Source: Spongiibacter tropicus DSM 19543 (GTDB taxonomy: Bacteria > Pseudomonadota > Gammaproteobacteria > Pseudomonadales > Spongiibacteraceae). From it: a stretch of DNA of 64,000 nt. Positions 37,032-46,039 of the stretch are shown in pieces. Positions within the stretch are counted from its first letter, which is position 1, and each line of letters opens with the position of its first letter. Under the pieces are notes generated by a model. The model saw only the letters and a list, made by a program, of their open reading frames with translations, was not told where the DNA came from and searched no databases. The stretch spans positions 934,463-998,462 of the forward strand of contig NZ_ATUS01000001.1 of the NCBI RefSeq assembly GCF_000420325.1, in the 5' to 3' direction. A program made the translations under genes and the position numbers.

Positions 37032-37919
37032 CTATGGCTCCTGCCGGGAAAGCTGATACACGTAAGAACTGAGCAGGTGAATCTTGGCCTCGCTGAGCAT
37101 CTCTGCGTGCCGAGGCATTTTGCCCGAGCGTCCCTTGGTCAGGGTCTGCATGATGCTGCCAGCGTCGCCACCGTAGAGCCAGATGTCGTCGTTCAAGCGC
37201 GGTGCACCCATGGCAATGTTGCCGTCGCCTGTCGGGCCGTGGCAGGCCGAGCAGAACATCGCATACTTTTGCTTCGACTCGGCAAGCTCTGGTGCGTCGG
37301 TATTGCCGGAACTCAGTGCCTGCACATACGCCGCCATGGAGGCCACGCCCTCATTGCCCAGCGCCGACAGCCAGCTTGGCATCACTCCGCTGCGACCATC
37401 GTGAATCGATTGCGCGATCTGAGCAGGCTCGCCGCCATATAACCAATCGTTGTCAGTCAGGTTAGGAAAGCCGTAGCTGCCTTTTCCGTCGGTGCCGTGG
37501 CAAACCGCACAGTTATTGGCAAAGACACGTTTGGCGATACGCATGGCCTGATCATTCTCCGCCAGCGTCGCAGCGTCCTGTTCCAGAAAGCCTGCGTACA
37601 GCGCCTCGTTTTCAAGGCGGGCTTCTTCAACGTCGCCCTCCCACTGCTGCACAGACGTCCAGTTGAGCAGGCCAGGCCACTTACCCAGCCCGGGGTAAGC
37701 GATCAGATAGCCAATACCGAACAGCATGGTCAGCACAAACATCTTGATCCACCATGCCGGCATTGGGTTGTCGTACTCTTCAATGCCGTCGTATACGTGG
37801 CCGGTTGTCTTTTCTTCACCCGTCTGAGTAATTTTGCGGTTACCCAGCAGCAGCCACGCCAGTAACACATAGGTAATGGCGGTAAGAACAATGATCCAGC
37901 CACTCCAGAAATCAGTCAT
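37032..37919 (-). CDS. ccoP: Cbb3 oxidase diheme cytochrome c subunit CcoP
   Basis: 295 residues. Two N-terminal membrane helices (WIIVLTAITYVLLAWLLL and IKMFVLTMLFGIGYLIA) and two heme-binding motifs, CAVCHG and CSACHG, each with a downstream Met. It transfers electrons from soluble cytochromes to CcoO and the CcoN active site. The ATG overlaps the ccoQ stop (ATGA). Confidence 0.97.
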   Translation of the reverse strand: MTDFWSGWIIVLTAITYVLLAWLLLGNRKITQTGEEKTTGHVYDGIEEYDNPMPAWWIKMFVLTMLFGIGYLIAYPGLGKWPGLLNWTSVQQWEGDVEEARLENEALYAGFLEQDAATLAENDQAMRIAKRVFANNCAVCHGTDGKGSYGFPNLTDNDWLYGGEPAQIAQSIHDGRSGVMPSWLSALGNEGVASMAAYVQALSSGNTDAPELAESKQKYAMFCSACHGPTGDGNIAMGAPRLNDDIWLYGGDAGSIMQTLTKGRSGKMPRHAEMLSEAKIHLLSSYVYQLSRQEP

Positions 37920-38095
37920 TGCTCATCTCCTCTACCTTTGCCCTTCACATCCGCGTCGTCATCGACGAAGGGCAGATTCGCAGCCTCGTCGTAAAATTCT
38001 TTCCGGCTTCCTCTGTAAACGCTGATGCACACGCCGATAAAGGCAATGAACAGCATCAATGTAGACAGAGATCTGAGATCATTTTGGTCAATCAT
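37916..38095 (-). CDS. ccoQ: Cbb3 oxidase small subunit CcoQ
   Basis: 59 residues, a short frame starting with ATG about eight bases downstream of GGGAG. A single membrane helix (STLMLFIAFIGVCISVY) and the typical tail RGSRKEFYDEAANLPF, followed by an acidic C terminus. CcoQ stabilises the association of CcoP with the enzyme. It is between ccoO (17 bases away) and ccoP (four-base overlap). Confidence 0.95.
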   Translation of the reverse strand: MIDQNDLRSLSTLMLFIAFIGVCISVYRGSRKEFYDEAANLPFVDDDADVKGKGRGDEQ

Positions 38096-38112
38096 CGCAG
38101 TGCTACTCCCGA

Positions 38113-38721
38113 TTAACGCTTGTATTTAATCAGCGTGCCGAGTTGTTGCAGGTAAACAACCAGTGCGTCGATTTCCTTCATGCCTTCCACTTTTGAGGTG
38201 GCATTGGCAATGTCCTCGTCGGTATACGGCACACCAACCTTGCGCAGCGCCTCCATCTTCCCAGGCACTGACGCAGCATCTACGTCGTTGTGAAACAGCC
38301 AGGGATAGGACGGCATGATGGATTCGGGAACCACATCGCGCGGGTTGTACAGGTGCGCGCGATGCCACTCGTCGCTGTAGCGTCCACCCAGACGAGCGAG
38401 ATCAGGTCCAGTGCGCTTGGAGCCCCAGAGGAAGGGATGCTCATAAACCGACTCACCCGCCACTGAGTAGTGACCGTAGCGCTCGGTTTCAGAGCGCATG
38501 GGGCGCACCATCTGAGAGTGACAGACATGGCAGCCTTCGCGGATATAAATATCGCGTCCGCTCAACTCGACCGCATTGAGCGGGCGGAGCCCTGCGATCG
38601 GTTCAGTGGTCTGCTTCTGGAAGAACAGCGGCACAATCTCTACCAGGGCGCCGAAGCTGATCGCCACGATGATCAGCACGACCATCAAGCCAATATTTTT
38701 CTCTACTACGTCGTGATTCAT
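38113..38721 (-). CDS. ccoO: Cbb3 oxidase monoheme cytochrome c subunit CcoO
   Basis: 202 residues with an N-terminal membrane anchor ([20 protein letters not shown]) and one heme motif ([14 protein letters not shown]). The [20 protein letters not shown] segment is a family hallmark. It passes electrons from CcoP to the catalytic subunit. The ATG overlaps the ccoN stop by four bases. Confidence 0.97.
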   Translation of the reverse strand: MNHDVVEKNIGLMVVLIIVAISFGALVEIVPLFFQKQTTEPIAGLRPLNAVELSGRDIYIREGCHVCHSQMVRPMRSETERYGHYSVAGESVYEHPFLWGSKRTGPDLARLGGRYSDEWHRAHLYNPRDVVPESIMPSYPWLFHNDVDAASVPGKMEALRKVGVPYTDEDIANATSKVEGMKEIDALVVYLQQLGTLIKYKR

Positions 38722-40151
38722 GCCTCGGCTCCCACAGTGTTGACGGCAACTGCCGGTTTTTCCTCGCTACGAATCGTCTTCCAGACGTTCCAAGCCATCA
38801 GCAGCATGCCGATCAGGAACAGGAAGCCACCGAACAGGCGGACAATATAGCCGGGATGACTGGCGACAACGGATTCCATAAAGCTGTAAGTCAGGCTGCC
38901 GTCGGCGTTATAGGCGCGCCACATCAAGCCCTGAATAATGCCGTTCACCCACATAGAGGCGATGTACAACACTGTGCCGATGGTCGACAGCCAGAAGTGC
39001 GTGTTAATCATCGGGATGCTGAACATCTGCTTGCGGCCGAAGACCACCGGCGTCAGGTGGTACACCATGCCGATCGAAATCATTGCTACCCAGCCCAGTG
39101 CGCCAGAGTGCACGTGACCAATGGTCCAGTCGGTGTAATGCGACAGAGAGTTAACGGTCTTGATTGACATCATCGGCCCCTCGAAGGTCGACATGCCATA
39201 GAACGACAGCGACACAATCAGGAAGCGCAAAATCGGGTCAGTACGCAGCTTGTGCCAGGCGCCAGACAGCGTCATCACACCATTGATCATGCCACCCCAA
39301 GACGGCGCCAGCAGAATCAGCGACATCACCATACCCAGACTCTGTGTCCAGTCAGGCAGCGCGGTGTAATGCAGGTGGTGCGGACCGGCCCAGATGTACA
39401 CGGAAATCAGTGCCCAGAAGTGAACGATCGACAGCCGATACGAGTACACCGGGCGCTCAGCCTGCTTGGGCACGAAGTAGTACATCATGCCCAAGAAGCC
39501 CGCGGTCAGGAAGAAGCCCACGGCGTTGTGCCCGTACCACCACTGAATCATGGCATCCACGGCACCAGAGTAGACGGAGTAGGATTTAGTCAGCGACACC
39601 GGCACCGCCATGCTGTTAACGATATGCAGCACCGCAACCGTGACGATGAAAGCCCCGTAGAACCAGTTCGCCACATAGATGTGGTCGGTTTTGCGCTTCA
39701 TGATGGTGCCGAAGAACAGCACCGCATACGCCACCCAGACAATGGCGATCAAAATATCAATCGGCCACTCCAACTCGGCGTATTCTTTGGTGCTGGTCAT
39801 GCCCATCGGCAGGGTGATTGCCGCCAGCACAATAACCAGCTGCCAGCCCCAGAACACAAACCCCGCGAGGCGCGTCGACAACAGCGCAGTTTGACAAGTT
39901 CGCTGTACCACAAAGAGCGACGACCCCATGAGGGCACAGCCCCCAAAGGCAAAAATCACCGCATTCGTATGCAGTGGCCGCAGGCGGCCGAAGCTGAACC
40001 AGGGGGTGTCAAAGTTAAGCTGAGGCCACACCAGCTGTGCCGCAATCAGCACACCGACAGCCATGCCGACAATGCCCCACACCACGGTCATCACGGTAAA
40101 TTGCCGCACGACTTTGTAGTTGTAGATTGGATGTTCTAGTGAAGACGCCAT
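38718..40151 (-). CDS. ccoN: Cbb3 cytochrome oxidase catalytic subunit CcoN
   Basis: 477 residues with twelve membrane helices. Heme b and CuB ligands appear in [39 protein letters not shown] and [11 protein letters not shown]. The Tyr of the cross-linked His-Tyr site is in the [11 protein letters not shown] region. It reduces oxygen to water with proton pumping at low oxygen. First gene of the ccoNOQP-GHIS-tauE block. A candidate Anr half-site pair (40266-40279) and a strong inverted repeat (40296-40316) lie upstream. Confidence 0.98.
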   Translation of the reverse strand: MASSLEHPIYNYKVVRQFTVMTVVWGIVGMAVGVLIAAQLVWPQLNFDTPWFSFGRLRPLHTNAVIFAFGGCALMGSSLFVVQRTCQTALLSTRLAGFVFWGWQLVIVLAAITLPMGMTSTKEYAELEWPIDILIAIVWVAYAVLFFGTIMKRKTDHIYVANWFYGAFIVTVAVLHIVNSMAVPVSLTKSYSVYSGAVDAMIQWWYGHNAVGFFLTAGFLGMMYYFVPKQAERPVYSYRLSIVHFWALISVYIWAGPHHLHYTALPDWTQSLGMVMSLILLAPSWGGMINGVMTLSGAWHKLRTDPILRFLIVSLSFYGMSTFEGPMMSIKTVNSLSHYTDWTIGHVHSGALGWVAMISIGMVYHLTPVVFGRKQMFSIPMINTHFWLSTIGTVLYIASMWVNGIIQGLMWRAYNADGSLTYSFMESVVASHPGYIVRLFGGFLFLIGMLLMAWNVWKTIRSEEKPAVAVNTVGAEA

Positions 40152-40265
40152 GACGATTCATGTTCCTCTAGAGTGGACGGCGCTCAAGATACGGTTTTTC
40201 ATGCATATCTGAGGCGAGGTTTGAAAAAATGTGGCTAATTGTGTCAGCCTGCGGCGGCGAGGATG

Positions 40266-40279
40266 CTGACTCAGATCAA
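40266..40279 (-). promoter_or_regulatory. Imperfect Anr/Fnr box for ccoN
   Basis: Reading the minus strand, TTGAT-CTGA-GTCAG matches the consensus TTGAT-N4-ATCAA perfectly in the distal half and at three of five bases in the other. A -10-like CACAAT lies at 40238-40243, the distance expected for a site centred near -41.5. The ATG of ccoN is 114 bases downstream. Confidence 0.45.
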
Positions 40280-40295
40280 CGAAAATCGGAACCGC

Positions 40296-40316
40296 TCTGC
40301 GACAATATGTCGCAGA
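40296..40316. promoter_or_regulatory. Perfect 21-bp inverted repeat upstream of ccoN
   Basis: TCTGCGACA-ATA-TGTCGCAGA, nine-base arms with a three-base spacer. It lies between the Anr box of ccoN and the end of the Yip1 gene. No T-run follows, so it is unlikely to be a terminator. A redox-regulator operator (for example a RegA/RoxR-like one, whose motif contains GCGAC/GTCGC) is possible. Confidence 0.5.
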
Positions 40317-40365
40317 AAATCTGAGCCTTCGCTCCTGCCTCCACCCACGCTATAACTCAATCACG

Positions 40366-40974
40366 CTAATCCGTGAAAACCGGGGTAATCCCCATATCCC
40401 AGAGGATGACAACACAGCCCATCAGCGCCATGAAAATCACCATGCAAATGGCCACAACGGCCGAGGCATACAGAAAGCCCCGATCCTCAGGAATTCCCAT
40501 TACCAGCGGAATGCCGAGATAGAGCAGGTATACGGCCCACCCCAGCGCAGCAATACCCAGTGCCAGGTCTACCCAGAACACCGGGTAGAAACCCACCAGT
40601 CCGGCAATGAACAAGGGCGTTGCGGTGTAGCCCGCAACCACCATGCCCTTCATGACCGATGAATTTGCCCCGTAGGTTTCCGACATCCAGTTAATCGAGT
40701 AACCGATGATCGCGAGGGAAACCAACATCGCAAAGTAGAAAGCAATAACGATTTGCAGCGCACTCTGGTCAGTCAGGCGCACAATCTCGCCGTCGCCGAC
40801 TGTCCAGCCGATCCTGCTGGCACCGTAGTACCACGCGATACAGGGTCCAGCAGCCAGAACAATGGGGTACAGCAGCTTCGATGCCAGCGAACTGTCACTG
40901 AGCTCTGACACCTTTTGCCACTGCTTGCGGGGAGTGAACAGAAAACCGAAGGGATTGCTTATTATTGCGCTCAC
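40366..40974 (-). CDS. Yip1/DUF1282 family membrane protein
   Basis: 202 residues with five predicted membrane helices (about 35-52, 72-95, 108-128, 133-152 and 165-190). The N-terminal segment ISNPFGFLFTPRKQW and LVMGIPEDRGFLYASAVV are typical of the Yip1 (DUF1282) family. The function is unknown. It stands between ccoN and anr with a strong Anr box upstream, implying induction at low oxygen together with the cbb3 oxidase. Confidence 0.85.
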   Translation of the reverse strand: MSAIISNPFGFLFTPRKQWQKVSELSDSSLASKLLYPIVLAAGPCIAWYYGASRIGWTVGDGEIVRLTDQSALQIVIAFYFAMLVSLAIIGYSINWMSETYGANSSVMKGMVVAGYTATPLFIAGLVGFYPVFWVDLALGIAALGWAVYLLYLGIPLVMGIPEDRGFLYASAVVAICMVIFMALMGCVVILWDMGITPVFTD

Positions 40975-41011
40975 GGCCTAGTCTCTTTTCTGGTGGAAGG
41001 TTTAGTTCCAG

Positions 41012-41052
41012 AGTCTAGCCGGAGTTCAGGAGATTTGCTTGATTTGCGTCAA
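41012..41052 (-). promoter_or_regulatory. Anr/Fnr box and -10 for the Yip1 gene
   Basis: The box lies at 41039-41052. Minus strand: TTGAC-GCAA-ATCAA, nine of ten consensus positions. A -10 TAGACT at 41012-41017 is in the position expected for a class II activation site, with the gene starting 38 bases downstream. Confidence 0.75.
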
Positions 41053-41076
41053 GCGGAAAACGTAAATCGACGGTAA

Positions 41077-41808
41077 CTAGAGGTTTGCGACGGTTTTCAG
41101 CTTTTCCACATCAAGCTGACTGATTTCTTTGTTGTCGATTTTAACCAGTTCCTGCTTGGCGAAACGGCTCAGCACACGACTGACTGTCTCCACCGTCAAG
41201 CCTAAAAAGCTGGCGATATCCGCTCTCGCCATCGGCAGACGGAACGCCGATGCCGACAACTGCCGACGCGCCTGACGCGCAGAAATGCTGACCAACAAGG
41301 AAGCGACCCGCTCATCGGCGGTATTCTTGCTCAACAGGGTGATATGCCGCTGGTCATCGACAATCTCGCTGCTGAGCAGCTTGAAGAAATGCCGCTGCAG
41401 GTTGGGTAGCTGGCCACTGAGGTCTTCAATCTGCGCAAAGGGAATTTCACAAATAGCCGAGACTTCCAGCGCAACCGCCGAGCTGGCATAGCGGTTCTGA
41501 CCAATACCGTCGAGCCCGACGACTTCGCCGGGGAAGTAAAAGCCGGTCACCTGCTCGTCACCCGCATCGGTAATGCTGTAGGTTTTCACCGCCCCCGAAC
41601 GCACGGCATAGACCGAGGTGAAGACATCGCCTTCGCGGAACAGATGGTGGCTTTTCTGCAATGGACGACCGCGCTGAACAATATTGTCCAGACGCACAAT
41701 CTCGTCACTTTCCAGAGCAAGGGGGAGGCAGATGCCACTCAACCGGCAATTATTACAACTTACTGCAGGATTGTGCGGGCAAGCTTTCGTTGCGTTGACG
41801 GGTTGCAT
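41077..41808 (-). CDS. anr: Anr/Fnr oxygen-sensing transcriptional regulator
   Basis: 243 residues. The N-terminal cysteines (CNNCRLSGICLP, together with the distal cysteine in EVSAICEIPF) form the [4Fe-4S] oxygen sensor. A cyclic-nucleotide-binding-like barrel (REGDVFTSVYAVRSGAVKTY) and a C-terminal helix-turn-helix (RADIASFLGLTVETVSRVLSRF, with the E-SR recognition residues) complete the Fnr family architecture. It activates low-oxygen genes at TTGAT-N4-ATCAA sites; such sites lie before three neighbouring transcription units. Confidence 0.96.
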   Translation of the reverse strand: MQPVNATKACPHNPAVSCNNCRLSGICLPLALESDEIVRLDNIVQRGRPLQKSHHLFREGDVFTSVYAVRSGAVKTYSITDAGDEQVTGFYFPGEVVGLDGIGQNRYASSAVALEVSAICEIPFAQIEDLSGQLPNLQRHFFKLLSSEIVDDQRHITLLSKNTADERVASLLVSISARQARRQLSASAFRLPMARADIASFLGLTVETVSRVLSRFAKQELVKIDNKEISQLDVEKLKTVANL

Positions 41809-41926
41809 GCGGCCTCCAGACGCTAAACGGCATAGTCAGACTGTCGCCATTGAACGCCTATCACCGCAAAGGGTCAAGTCTGCATCCGGCTATTTTACCC
41901 GATTAAAACGTCTCTCTGGCTAATGA

Positions 41927-43318
41927 CTACAGCGTCTTGGAGTACGCGCCCTGATGCTGCTCCAGGCTTTGATCAAACAACATACAAATATTGCGCAACA
42001 ACAAGCGACCACGATCGTTGATCCGCAGCTCATCCGGCATCAGCGTGACGACGCCTTCTCGCTCCATCGCTTCCAACTCGGGAATCGCGTCGGCAAACTT
42101 GCGACGGAAAAACACATGAAAGCGGTCGTAGAGATCGACGTAACTGAGGCGCAGATTACAGGCCAACTGCATAATCACATAACGCCGCAACAGATCCTCG
42201 GCGTTCAGGGTGAGCCCTTTTGCCACCGGCAGTTGTCCGGCATCGATGGCCGCGTAGTACTCCTCCAGAGATTTATGGTTTTGTGCATAGCAGCGCCCCA
42301 GAGAACTGATCGCTGACACGCCCATCCCAATCACATCCGGAGAACGACAGGTGGAGTAGCCCTGAAAATTCCGCTGTAAACGCCCTTCCTGCTGAAATTT
42401 GGCGAGTTCGTCTTCTGGTTTCACAAAGTGGTCCATGCCGATATTGATATAACCGGCTTCGCTGAGGCGCTGCTCGGCCAGCAGGAATATCGACAGCTTC
42501 TCTTCGCTGTTCGGCATCGGGTGGCGATCCATCGACTTCTGCCACTTAAACCGCTGAGGCAAATGAGCGTAGTGGTAAAGGGCGATGCGCTCGGGCGACA
42601 AGGCAATGACATCGTCCAGCGTCCGCGAGAAGGTCTCCAGCGTCTGCCGCGGCAGGCCGTAAATCAAATCCATACTCACCGAGCGGAAATTGTAGCGGCG
42701 GGCGGCACCCATCAGACGGGCGATCATATCCGTGCTCTGTACGCGATTAATCGCCTCCTGCACCCGCAGATCAGTGTCCTGAATGCCCATGCTGATGCGA
42801 TTGAACCCCAAGCCCTTTAACAGGGCGAGATAGTCCTCATCGACCGAGCGCGGATCGAGTTCAATGGAGAACTCCCGCTCACTGCCGTCATCAAGATTGA
42901 AGTGCGTGGCCAGGGAGTGCACCAGTTCCGTCATCTCGGCCTTGTCCAGATAATTGGGCGTGCCGCCGCCCAAATGCAGCTGGGTAACCCGACGCCCCGG
43001 CCCCAATCTGTCCGAGAGCATTTCAAGCTCTTTATGCAGATGATCCAGATAACGCCGACTGGCATTGGGGTCGCGTGTAATCACTTTGTTGCAGGCGCAG
43101 TAATAGCAAAGGCTGTGACAGAACGGCACGTGCACATACAGAGACAGCGGCGACGGGCTGCGTCGCGCCTCTTTCAAAAAAGCATCGTAGTCCGCCACGC
43201 CGAAGTCGTCGCGAAAATTCAGTGCTGTGGGATAAGAGGTGTACCGTGGCCCCTGCACCGCATAACGGCGCACCAGCTCACCGGCATCGTGCATGCTTTC
43301 AGCTAACGCAACAGACAT
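41927..43318 (-). CDS. hemN: Oxygen-independent coproporphyrinogen III oxidase
   Basis: 463 residues, a radical SAM enzyme. The cluster motif is FCHSLCYYCAC (Cys-x3-Cys-x2-Cys), and LHLGGGTPNYL and GMDHFVKPEDEL are family motifs. It decarboxylates coproporphyrinogen III to protoporphyrinogen IX without oxygen, supplying heme at low oxygen. The start has AGGAG upstream; it lies 36 bases after the hemerythrin gene and probably shares its Anr-controlled promoter. The anr gene begins 118 bases beyond its stop. Confidence 0.97.
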   Translation of the reverse strand: MSVALAESMHDAGELVRRYAVQGPRYTSYPTALNFRDDFGVADYDAFLKEARRSPSPLSLYVHVPFCHSLCYYCACNKVITRDPNASRRYLDHLHKELEMLSDRLGPGRRVTQLHLGGGTPNYLDKAEMTELVHSLATHFNLDDGSEREFSIELDPRSVDEDYLALLKGLGFNRISMGIQDTDLRVQEAINRVQSTDMIARLMGAARRYNFRSVSMDLIYGLPRQTLETFSRTLDDVIALSPERIALYHYAHLPQRFKWQKSMDRHPMPNSEEKLSIFLLAEQRLSEAGYINIGMDHFVKPEDELAKFQQEGRLQRNFQGYSTCRSPDVIGMGVSAISSLGRCYAQNHKSLEEYYAAIDAGQLPVAKGLTLNAEDLLRRYVIMQLACNLRLSYVDLYDRFHVFFRRKFADAIPELEAMEREGVVTLMPDELRINDRGRLLLRNICMLFDQSLEQHQGAYSKTL

Positions 43319-43354
43319 CTCACACTCCTGGCGCCCTGAGCGCCGACATCATTA

Positions 43355-43918
43355 TTAGTGAACAAAGGCGCCGTCAAAGGCGGGACGCTGCAACGGCAAC
43401 GCGGCGAGATAGGCATCGCGCTCGGCGAGGCGGTCTTCGCCGACCTCAACCGTAATCGCCTGCTGGATTTCCTCCCAGTCAGCCGGGGTAAAAAGCTGAT
43501 CGGCAACCGAAAAAATGCTGCGCTCTTCATGAATATGGGAAATCTGTCGGCTGTGATAGTGGCGTGCCAGGCGCACAAGACTCGGGCGCAGTGTCTGCTC
43601 GCCCATGCGCAACTCGGCAAAAATCAGCGACAGCTGTTCGCTCAGCGCTTCGAGCATGCTGTGGTCTCGCATTACATTGTTCAGGGCGTAGTGATTGATG
43701 CCCAGTTTGGAGTGAAGCTGGCGAAATACCACATGTTCCACCGGATGGTGCCAGGCTTCGGGAAAGGTCTGGATGTAATCCAGGCCGTTCAGGATGGTAT
43801 CCAGATTGGCGGGAGTGACGTGCATGCCGGAAAAGCGTTCGATCTCGTGAATCAACTCGTAAAGCATCCGTTGCATTCGCTGATGATCGGCCTCGAGCTG
43901 CTGAAAAATACTGTGCAT
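43355..43918 (-). CDS. Hemerythrin HHE-domain protein
   Basis: 187 residues from the ATG at 43918, which has GGGAG eight bases upstream; the longer frame crosses the promoter. Histidine-rich four-helix bundle with LEADHQRMQRMLYELI, HHPVEHVVFRQL, RDHSMLEAL, HYHSRQISHIHEE. The many His/Glu residues fit a hemerythrin-type di-iron site, and relatives take part in sensing or binding oxygen or nitric oxide. It is the first gene of an Anr-controlled unit with hemN, which suits a role under low oxygen. Confidence 0.88.
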   Translation of the reverse strand: MHSIFQQLEADHQRMQRMLYELIHEIERFSGMHVTPANLDTILNGLDYIQTFPEAWHHPVEHVVFRQLHSKLGINHYALNNVMRDHSMLEALSEQLSLIFAELRMGEQTLRPSLVRLARHYHSRQISHIHEERSIFSVADQLFTPADWEEIQQAITVEVGEDRLAERDAYLAALPLQRPAFDGAFVH

Positions 43919-43948
43919 GCCATACACTCCCATGGGTTGATGCTCAGC

Positions 43949-43990
43949 ACTGTAACGCCAGCGCCGGACCAGCCGCTTGACCTGAATCAA
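43949..43990 (-). promoter_or_regulatory. Anr/Fnr box and -10 for hemerythrin-hemN
   Basis: Box at 43977-43990: on the minus strand TTGAT-TCAG-GTCAA, nine of ten consensus positions. A -10 TACAGT at 43949-43954 has the class II spacing. The ATG is 30 bases beyond the -10. Confidence 0.8.
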
Positions 43991-44088
43991 GCGGCGACCG
44001 CATTGGAAGATAGGGGTATTACCGGATAGGACGAGAAAACGGCGAGCAAGAGAACACCGGCCGGGCGTCATTGCCCGACCGGTCGGCA

Positions 44089-44865
44089 TCAGCCCTGCTT
44101 GGGGCCGCCGTTTTCACCCAGCCAGCGGGAACCGCCGATGGTGTCAGAAAACGGGGTGAACGCGTCAGCATCCAGAGCCCCTTCGAGAGTCAGGCGGCGA
44201 TCCAGAAAGATCGGTGACCACAGCCAGGCCTCGGGCTCACTGCGCACCGGCAGCTCGCTGGCGAGCGGGTCCCAGGGACTCGGATTGAGCGTCAGCTGCC
44301 CCTGCAGCTTCTCGATCTGCGCCGTGCCGTATTTGGAGTACACGCGCACCACGTGCGGCGGAAAATCCCAGGTCACGTTCTCTGCCGTCGAGTCCACGCC
44401 TCTCAGCTGTTTAATCCACCACTCATTGGTTTCAAACTCCGGCGGAATTTCACCCGGCCCGGTCACCTGTCCTTTGAACTCCAGAAAGGTGTAGCCCCGG
44501 TGAGTGACTTTTGCGGAGATAAAATCCATCAGCCGATAATACTGGGTTTCCGCATAGTACTTCGGCTGTCCCCAGCGTTCCTGGCTGATGTAGATAGCGG
44601 CTTCCTGATCAATGGCAATGCCAAGTGTGTACTCGCCCTCAATGCCGTTGTACTCGGCATCGACATTCACCACGCAACCGTACTCGGGCTCATTGAGCAC
44701 CGGAAAATTGTAGATGGTAATGGTGACGCCCGGCTGCTTGCCGGGATTAATGCCCGGCGGCAGCAGCTTGGCAATGCTGGCGGGGTCGCTCATGTAGCGA
44801 ATCTTCAACATAGGCCAGTTGAGGATATCTCCCGGCTTTCCCATGATAGCGCTTGTCTCACTCAT
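44089..44865 (-). CDS. Acetoacetate decarboxylase-like protein
   Basis: 258 residues of the acetoacetate decarboxylase superfamily. The Schiff-base lysine is probably Lys102 in ERWGQPKYYAE. The neighbouring second lysine of true decarboxylases is replaced by Tyr103, so the reaction may differ. Strongly coupled in context with a Rieske oxygenase, an SDR and a P450; a role in degradation of a ring compound is inferred. The start has GAGGGA upstream and lies 57 bases after the Rieske stop. Confidence 0.8.
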   Translation of the reverse strand: MSETSAIMGKPGDILNWPMLKIRYMSDPASIAKLLPPGINPGKQPGVTITIYNFPVLNEPEYGCVVNVDAEYNGIEGEYTLGIAIDQEAAIYISQERWGQPKYYAETQYYRLMDFISAKVTHRGYTFLEFKGQVTGPGEIPPEFETNEWWIKQLRGVDSTAENVTWDFPPHVVRVYSKYGTAQIEKLQGQLTLNPSPWDPLASELPVRSEPEAWLWSPIFLDRRLTLEGALDADAFTPFSDTIGGSRWLGENGGPKQG

Positions 44866-44922
44866 TATTATCCCTCTTATTGTGTTGGAACGATGCTCAA
44901 GGCGCGCAGCACCCGCCGCCGC

Positions 44923-45897
44923 TTATGCGGCGTAGAACTGATCAAACCATTTACGGTAACGGGCAATCGGACCATCGCCGTCGCAGAGTGTGGGCTCTTC
45001 GAGATACACCTTGTTCTCCCAGATCGGAATGTCCTGACCGACCTGCCGCACAATTTCGTCGCGGAACGCATTGGCGTAGAGCGTGTGCTCTGAGGTTTGC
45101 TGTTTGGGCATGCTGAAGCTAAAGCGCATGTGGATATTCTGATCGTCAATCGGCGTAATGGTCCCCATCATCACAATGTCGAACATCCGCGAGAATTTCT
45201 GAAAGGTCTGACCCGGCCCAAAGGAATAAGTCTCCAACCGCCCCTGGTCATAGTTTTCACCGCTCAGGTCGACATTGCCCTGCTCGTCGATGGCGTGCTG
45301 CTGACTGTCCATGATGGTCCAGCGTCGATAGCCCTCAATCGTCACCTTGCCGTCAGGCATTTCCGGCGAACCATGCACTGTGACAAAGTGCGCGATATCC
45401 ACCGCATTCTCGCCGGTTTCCTGAATAATGGAATTGATCTGCCAGTCGTAGGTGTCCATGGGCGTCCACTCGTCAGAGTGCAACTCGGCGTGGCGCTCCA
45501 CTTCCCACATCGGCGCGGCACCCTCGGGGTGGTACCAGGCCCAGATCATCTGATTGACCTCAACCACCGGGTAGCGGCCAATGGCCTGCTTATCGACCAC
45601 CTTAGGCGGCATATTCTTGGCATAGGGCACCTTGGTACAGAAGCCGCGGCCATCGAATTCCCAGGCGTGAAAGGGACAGGCGATGTTCTCGCCATGGACT
45701 TCGCCACCGTGCCCGAGGTGGGCACCAAGGTGGGGACAGTGGGCATCGAGAATCACTGCCTCACCCGACTCAGTGCGAAACAGCACCAGATCTCGACCAA
45801 AGTAGGTCAGGGGTTTCACATCCTTCGGCGCCAGATCCTTGCTGTATTCAATGGCAAACCAGCCGCACGGGATGGGCTTGTTATATCTATTATTCAT
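44923..45897 (-). CDS. Rieske non-heme iron oxygenase, DAF-36/KshA-like
   Basis: 324 residues. The Rieske [2Fe-2S] ligands are Cys54/His56 and Cys74/His77 (HCPHLGAHLG, CPFHAWEFDG). The mononuclear iron site is near ENAVDIAHFVTVHG. The CPHLGAHLG/CPFHAWEFDGRG pattern and the 324-residue length are like cholesterol 7-desaturase and KshA-type steroid hydroxylases. The substrate cannot be read from the sequence. It needs a reductase, which is not in the window. The start has GGAGGGA upstream. Confidence 0.85.
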   Translation of the reverse strand: MNNRYNKPIPCGWFAIEYSKDLAPKDVKPLTYFGRDLVLFRTESGEAVILDAHCPHLGAHLGHGGEVHGENIACPFHAWEFDGRGFCTKVPYAKNMPPKVVDKQAIGRYPVVEVNQMIWAWYHPEGAAPMWEVERHAELHSDEWTPMDTYDWQINSIIQETGENAVDIAHFVTVHGSPEMPDGKVTIEGYRRWTIMDSQQHAIDEQGNVDLSGENYDQGRLETYSFGPGQTFQKFSRMFDIVMMGTITPIDDQNIHMRFSFSMPKQQTSEHTLYANAFRDEIVRQVGQDIPIWENKVYLEEPTLCDGDGPIARYRKWFDQFYAA

Positions 45898-46039
45898 GCT
45901 CCCTCCGAACCCTTATTCAAAAAAGGTAACTACGTTGTAAAAAAACTATATGGTTTACTTATTCGGGTCAAGAGGGCAGCGCTTAATTGCGGCAAGAAAG
46001 CGCTGGGGAGATCACATTGGGGAGAAGAAGGGGAAAAGC

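Noticed and set aside
35802-37442. A 546-codon open frame on the plus strand opposite ccoG and ccoP
   Set aside because: Antisense to two genes with unambiguous motifs; no ribosome-binding site or domain is seen.
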